Below, piece after piece: positions 59,569 to 64,000 of a stretch of 64,000 bases of DNA. Source of the stretch: Pseudomonas sp. 31-12 (GTDB lineage: Bacteria; Pseudomonadota; Gammaproteobacteria; Pseudomonadales; Pseudomonadaceae); assembly GCF_003151075.1 (NCBI RefSeq), contig NZ_CP029482.1:6664001-6728000 (forward strand), given 5' to 3'. Positions within the stretch are counted from its first letter, which is position 1. Each line of letters begins with the position of its first letter. The notes beneath the pieces are model-generated. The model was not told where the DNA came from, did no database searches, and worked only from the letters and a program-made list of their open reading frames with translations. The translations under genes and the position numbers were made by a program.

Positions 59569-61545
59569 TCACCGAAACCGGTCAACCTCTTGGCGCAAGT
59601 CCGCCGCCAGCTTCTCCAGCTCTTTGGCGGTCACGGCCAGGTTCGACACCACTTCGCGCTGCTCACTGTTCGCCAGGGCAATGCTCTGCAGGTTGCTGCT
59701 GAGCAAGGTCGCGGTGCTGCTCTGCTCCTGAGTCGCGGTTGTGATCGCCGCGAATTGCTGCCCGGCCGAGCGGCTCTGCTCATCGATCCGCGCCAGGGCC
59801 GACGCCACGTTGGCGTTGCGTGACAAGCCTTCCTGCATCAGCACATTGCCCTGCTCCATCGTGCTGATAGCGTTGCCGGTTTCTTGCTGGATGCTTTGAA
59901 TCATCCCGGAAATTTCATCAGTAGCCTGACGCGTACGCGAAGCCAGGTTACGCACCTCGTCGGCCACCACCGCAAAACCACGACCCTGCTCACCGGCACG
60001 GGCCGCTTCGATGGCCGCGTTCAGCGCCAGCAGGTTGGTTTGATCGGCGATCGAGGTAATCACCCCGACGATGCCGCCGATTTCCTGTGAGCGCTGACCG
60101 AGGGTGTTGATCACTGTCGCGGTGCTGTTCAGGGCGCCAGCGATTTGCTCCAGCGACGAGGACGCTTCGTCCATCGACGTACGACCGATCTGGGTTTGCT
60201 GTGCGTTTTCCTGGGCCAGACGCTGGGTGTTGCCCATGTTGTCGGCGATGTTCAGGGAAGTCGCGCTGAATTCTTCCACGGCACCGGCCATGCTGGTGAT
60301 TTCGCCCGACTGCTGCTCCATCCCTTCATAGGCACCACCGGACAGGCCGGACAACGCCTGAGCGCGGCTGTTGACCTCGCCCGATGCCTTGCGGATGTGC
60401 TCGACCATGGTCGACAAAGCCTGGCTCATCTGGTTGAAGGCACGAGCCAGCTGACCGATTTCGTCATTGCTCGACACGCTCAGGCGCACGCTCAAATCAC
60501 CGGCGCCCAAGGCTTCTGCCTGACGCACCAGATCACCCAGCGGCGCAAGTTTGCTGCGCAACAGCCAGACTGCCGAGCCGACCGCAATCAGCATCGCCAG
60601 CAGACTGCCGATCGCCAATTGAATACCGACACTCCAGGTCACGGCGTTGATTTCGGCTTTTGGCATGCTCGCCACCACCGACCACGGGCCGCCTTCGAAC
60701 GGCACGGCCACGCTGTAGAAGTCTTCGGACTTGTCGCTCCAGAAGTCACCCTTGCCTGGGTTTTTCGCCAGATCGACGATGGCCGGGACCGCTTGATCCA
60801 GCGCTTGCACGCCGGCGATCGGCACCAGCCATTTACGTTGCTCATCGAGCAGCGCCAGCGAGCCGGTCTGGCCGATGCGGAAGCGTTTGAGATTCTCGAA
60901 CTGCGCGTTCTGCGCGTCGGTGTAATCGAATCCTACGAACAGCACGGCAATCACCTTGCCGCTGCTGTCGCGTACAGGCGTGTACTGCGTCATGTAGGAG
61001 CGATCGAACAGCAAGGCGCGGCCGACATAACTCTGCCCCGCCATCAAGCGCGCATAGGCCGGGTGAGCGTGATCCAGCAAGGTGCCGATGGCACGGTTGC
61101 CATCCTGCTTGGTCAGGGAAGTACTGACCCGGACGAAGTCTTCACCGCTGCGCACAAACACCGTCGCAACGCCCGCGGTCATTTGCTTGAACTCGTCCAC
61201 TTCCTTGAAGTTGTTGTTCAACACTTCGCTGCCCAGGTGCAGACCCGGGGTCTGGGTGCCGGCCACGGCCACCGGCTCGTCCGGATGCACGCTCAGGCCT
61301 GCGCTGAAGCGCTTCTCGAACAGGCCGGCCAGACGTTGGGTGCTTTCACGCAACGTGCCGTGAAAGGTACTCAACTGATCGGCCAGCAACCGGGCTTCAC
61401 TGGCCAGGTGTTCTTCGCGGGTGGCGAGGTTGGCGGAGTCCAGCGAACGCAGGGCGAACACGGTACTGCCAGTGATGACAATCGCCAGTATCACGGCAAG
61501 CGCAAGACCAAGCTGTGAGGCGATCCGGGCACGAGGTTGAGACAT
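59569..61545 (-). CDS. Methyl-accepting chemotaxis protein
   Basis: 658 aa from ATG 61545; the longer frame is rejected because [20 protein letters not shown] begins the first transmembrane helix (about 12-32). Periplasmic Cache-type sensor (about 35-310) with [58 protein letters not shown]. Second helix about 320-345, HAMP, then the signalling hairpin tip [20 protein letters not shown]. Signals through CheA/CheW. The C-terminus has no CheR pentapeptide. Confidence 0.95.
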   Translation of the reverse strand: MSQPRARIASQLGLALAVILAIVITGSTVFALRSLDSANLATREEHLASEARLLADQLSTFHGTLRESTQRLAGLFEKRFSAGLSVHPDEPVAVAGTQTPGLHLGSEVLNNNFKEVDEFKQMTAGVATVFVRSGEDFVRVSTSLTKQDGNRAIGTLLDHAHPAYARLMAGQSYVGRALLFDRSYMTQYTPVRDSSGKVIAVLFVGFDYTDAQNAQFENLKRFRIGQTGSLALLDEQRKWLVPIAGVQALDQAVPAIVDLAKNPGKGDFWSDKSEDFYSVAVPFEGGPWSVVASMPKAEINAVTWSVGIQLAIGSLLAMLIAVGSAVWLLRSKLAPLGDLVRQAEALGAGDLSVRLSVSSNDEIGQLARAFNQMSQALSTMVEHIRKASGEVNSRAQALSGLSGGAYEGMEQQSGEITSMAGAVEEFSATSLNIADNMGNTQRLAQENAQQTQIGRTSMDEASSSLEQIAGALNSTATVINTLGQRSQEIGGIVGVITSIADQTNLLALNAAIEAARAGEQGRGFAVVADEVRNLASRTRQATDEISGMIQSIQQETGNAISTMEQGNVLMQEGLSRNANVASALARIDEQSRSAGQQFAAITTATQEQSSTATLLSSNLQSIALANSEQREVVSNLAVTAKELEKLAADLRQEVDRFR

Positions 61546-61727
61546 GACAGCTCCTGGCCGAGTGACCGGATCATCCTGATCACGATGCGCACTCGGCAAA
61601 AATTCAAATGGGAATTGCGACGAACCTGCACGAAGGTTCCACCTGCAGATTTTCGGCGGCAAATCTGAATACTTGAGTAATTAGCGGGGATATGGCGCAA
61701 GGCCTCTATTGCAGAGGCTCTAACGAT

Positions 61728-62648
61728 TCAGCTCAAGCGCTCGACAGCCGGTAAATCCATGGTCCGGACCTCGCCTTGCAGGAAATCGCTGAGGCGGCGC
61801 AAACGTTCACCTCCCGGGCGGGTTTTCGGCCAGACGAGGTAATAATTCTCTCCGCTGGCGACAGCCGTCGGCCACGGCAAACTCAGGCGACCTTGAGCGA
61901 CATCCTCCGCCACCATCAGCAAATCGCCCATGGACACGCCATAGCCCCGGGCAGCGGCAATCATGCCCAGCTCCAGCGTGTCGAACACCTGGCCCCCCTT
62001 GAGCGACACCTGATCGGCCAGCCCCATACGCGCCAGCCATGTTCGCCAGTCACGGCGGTCCGGTGTCGGGTGCAGCAGTTCGGTGCTCGCCAGACGCGCC
62101 ACATCCCACGGCTGATCCTTCAGCAGATTTGGCGCGCCCACTGGAATCAGCTCCTCTGGAAACAACAGCGTCGCTTCCCAATCCGGCGGGAAATGGCCGT
62201 TGCTGAGGATGACGGCGCAGTCGAAGGGTTCGTGGTTGAAGTCCACGGTATCGATGTCCATCCAGGCGCTGGTCAATTGCACTTCGTTGCCCGGTTGCAA
62301 GTGCCGGAAGCGGCTGAGGCGCGCCAACAGCCAGCGCATGGTCAACGTCGACGGGGCTTTCATGCGCAGGATGTCGTCTTCGGCGCGCAAGGTATTGCAG
62401 GCGCGTTCGAGCGCGGTAAAACCTTCACGAATGCCGGGCAGGATCAGCCGCGCTGACTCGGTCAGTTGCAGGTTGCGCCCGCTGCGGTGGAACAGTCGGC
62501 AGGCAAAATGCTCTTCGAGCGTACGAATGTGTCGACTGACCGCGCTCTGGGTGATCGACAATTCTTCAGCGGCGCGGGTAAACGAGCTATGCCGCGCCGC
62601 CGCTTCGAATGCGCGCAGGGCATACAAGGGAGGAAGACGACGGGACAT
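61728..62648 (-). CDS. LysR-family transcriptional regulator (GcvA-like)
   Basis: 306 aa from ATG 62648 (MSRRLPPLYALRAFEAAARH); the upstream in-frame extension is not family-like. HTH at 18-58 (SFTRAAEELSITQSAVSRHI), then the effector-binding domain with WLLARLSRFRHLQP and GYGVSMGDLLMVAEDVAQGR. Divergent from the MATE gene (152 bp apart), which it may regulate. Confidence 0.92.
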   Translation of the reverse strand: MSRRLPPLYALRAFEAAARHSSFTRAAEELSITQSAVSRHIRTLEEHFACRLFHRSGRNLQLTESARLILPGIREGFTALERACNTLRAEDDILRMKAPSTLTMRWLLARLSRFRHLQPGNEVQLTSAWMDIDTVDFNHEPFDCAVILSNGHFPPDWEATLLFPEELIPVGAPNLLKDQPWDVARLASTELLHPTPDRRDWRTWLARMGLADQVSLKGGQVFDTLELGMIAAARGYGVSMGDLLMVAEDVAQGRLSLPWPTAVASGENYYLVWPKTRPGGERLRRLSDFLQGEVRTMDLPAVERLS

Positions 62649-62800
62649 TCGCAAAGCTCCTATAGCGCGGTCACGCCACGTTAGCAGAAACTTGTCAGCA
62701 TGAGTTTGACTCATGCTACCCATCCTTTTTATCCCTTTGTGAAAAGCCCGCAGAGCGCCGAGAATCGGCTCTCTTCTGTTTACACTGAAATCGAGGCGTG

Positions 62801-64000
62801 ATGACCATGCAGCATCCAGCACGTACCGAACTCTGGGCCATCCTGCGGCTGGCGGGGCCGTTGATTGCCTCGCAGTTGGCGCACATGCTGATGGTCCTCA
62901 CCGACACCTTGATGATGGCGCGCCTGAGTCCGGAGGCGCTGGCCGGTGGCGGCCTGGGCGCGGCGACGTATTCGTTCGTGTCGATCTTCTGCATCGGCGT
63001 GATCGCAGCGGTCGGCACCCTGGTGGCGATCCGTCAGGGCGCGGGCGATATCGTCGGCGCCGCGCGACTGACCCAGGCCGGATTGTGGCTGGCGTGGCTG
63101 ATGGCGCTGGTGGCCGGTCTGTTGCTGTGGAACCTCAAGCCGGTGCTGTTGCTGTTCGGCCAGACCGAAACCAACGTCCAGGCTGCCGGGCAGTTTCTGC
63201 TGATCCTGCCGTTCGCCCTGCCCGGCTACCTGAGCTTCATGGCCCTGCGCGGTTTTACTAGCGCCATCGGCCGGGCGACGCCAGTCATGGTCATCAGCCT
63301 CGGCGGCACCGTGGCTAACTTCCTGCTCAACTATGCGTTGATCACCGGGATGTTCGGGCTGCCGAAAATGGGCCTGGTGGGCATCGGGCTGGTCACGGCG
63401 ATTGTTGCCAACCTGATGGCCGTGGCGCTGGCGCTGCACATCCGTCGGCATCCGGCTTACGACGCTTATCCGCTGCGCCAGGGTCTGTCGCGTCCAAACC
63501 GTCAGTATCTGAAGGAACTGTGGCGCCTCGGGCTGCCCATCGGCGGCACTTACGCGGTTGAAGTCGGCTTGTTTGCGTTCGCCGCGCTGTGCATGGGCAC
63601 CATGGGCAGTACGCAACTGGCGGCGCACCAGATCGCCCTGCAGATCGTTTCGGTGGCGTTCATGATCCCGGCGGGCATTTCCTACGCGATCACTATGCGC
63701 ATCGGCCAGCATTACGGCGCCGGGCAGTTGCTGGATGCGCGCCTGGCCGGTCGGGTCGGGATCGCCTTCGGCGCGGCGGCGATGCTGGGTTTTGCCATGG
63801 TCTTCTGGTTCCTGCCGAATCAGTTGATCGGTTTGTTCCTCGACCATAACGACCCGGCATTCCGGGACGTTATCAACCTGGCTGTAAGCTTGCTGGCGGT
63901 GGCGGCGTGGTTCGAGCTGTTCGACGGCACGCAAACCATCGCCATGGGCTGCATTCGCGGGCTCAAGGACGCCAAGACCACGTTCCTGGTCGGACTGGGT
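62801..64000 (+). CDS. MATE family multidrug efflux transporter, 3' end outside window
   Basis: 400 codons visible from ATG 62801 (a second Met two codons on). NorM-type topology, about ten helices seen. Family landmarks: AGPLIASQLAHMLMVLTDTL at the start, AAHQIALQIVSVAFMIPAGI and AITMRIGQHYGAG in the second half. Exports cationic drugs in exchange for Na+ or H+ at the inner membrane. Truncated only by the window end. Confidence 0.93.
   Translation, partial: MTMQHPARTELWAILRLAGPLIASQLAHMLMVLTDTLMMARLSPEALAGGGLGAATYSFVSIFCIGVIAAVGTLVAIRQGAGDIVGAARLTQAGLWLAWLMALVAGLLLWNLKPVLLLFGQTETNVQAAGQFLLILPFALPGYLSFMALRGFTSAIGRATPVMVISLGGTVANFLLNYALITGMFGLPKMGLVGIGLVTAIVANLMAVALALHIRRHPAYDAYPLRQGLSRPNRQYLKELWRLGLPIGGTYAVEVGLFAFAALCMGTMGSTQLAAHQIALQIVSVAFMIPAGISYAITMRIGQHYGAGQLLDARLAGRVGIAFGAAAMLGFAMVFWFLPNQLIGLFLDHNDPAFRDVINLAVSLLAVAAWFELFDGTQTIAMGCIRGLKDAKTTFLVGLG

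Overview
The window is a stretch of Pseudomonas chromosome, most likely of the P. fluorescens/putida group. This rests on GC-rich, codon-biased backbone genes (glnK-amtB, ubiK, comM, srfABC, a chemoreceptor, a MATE pump) and on REP-type intergenic repeats carrying the core GTGGGAGCGGGCTTGCCCGC. There are no rRNA or tRNA genes. The organism name is inferred; no search was run.

Layout. Bases 1-5474 are backbone: yjbQ, amtB-glnK, ubiK, a candidate structured RNA in front of a BRO-N gene, an orphan HigA-type antitoxin and the 5' two thirds of comM (yifB). At 5474/5475 comM is cut inside its Walker B region, and it resumes at 40970/40971. Removing the intervening ~35.5 kb restores a 498-codon comM, so the island boundaries are known to the base or nearly so. 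Bases 41562-64000 are backbone again: a DUF4432 protein, a long srfABC-centred envelope operon (43044-59431), a chemoreceptor, a LysR regulator and a MATE transporter cut by the window end.

The island (5475-40970) begins with an AT-rich operon of overlapping genes: three tyrosine-recombinase-like proteins (760, 672 and ~460 aa) and a 187-aa protein without a recognisable domain. This composition resembles the published Gamma-Mobile-Trio (GMT) elements and, more distantly, Tn554 TnpABC. Cargo follows in modules: a decayed IS21; a FimB-size recombinase; a NotI-like restriction-modification pair; a membrane/coiled-coil protein; a second short integrase; an array of small unknown genes, several preceded by the same two-hairpin leader; a gene split by a compound IS66 insertion with an intact 8-bp target duplication; an OLD-family nuclease; an HNH + AbiC-like pair; a second OLD-family nuclease; a three-gene operon with 4-nt overlaps next to an XRE regulator and its likely operator; and an orphan Xre/ParS-type antitoxin. 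A dispersed ~60-100 bp repeat lies at four of the module boundaries. The island therefore reads as a mobile defence island whose insertion has inactivated comM.

The srf operon encodes SrfA (membrane), SrfB (actin/Hsp70-type ATPase fold by motif), SrfC (P-loop GTPase by motif), two VWA proteins, an ABC ATPase/FtsX-type permease pair, a formylglycine-generating-enzyme-like protein and two coiled-coil lipoproteins. Together these look like one uncharacterised envelope-spanning machine.
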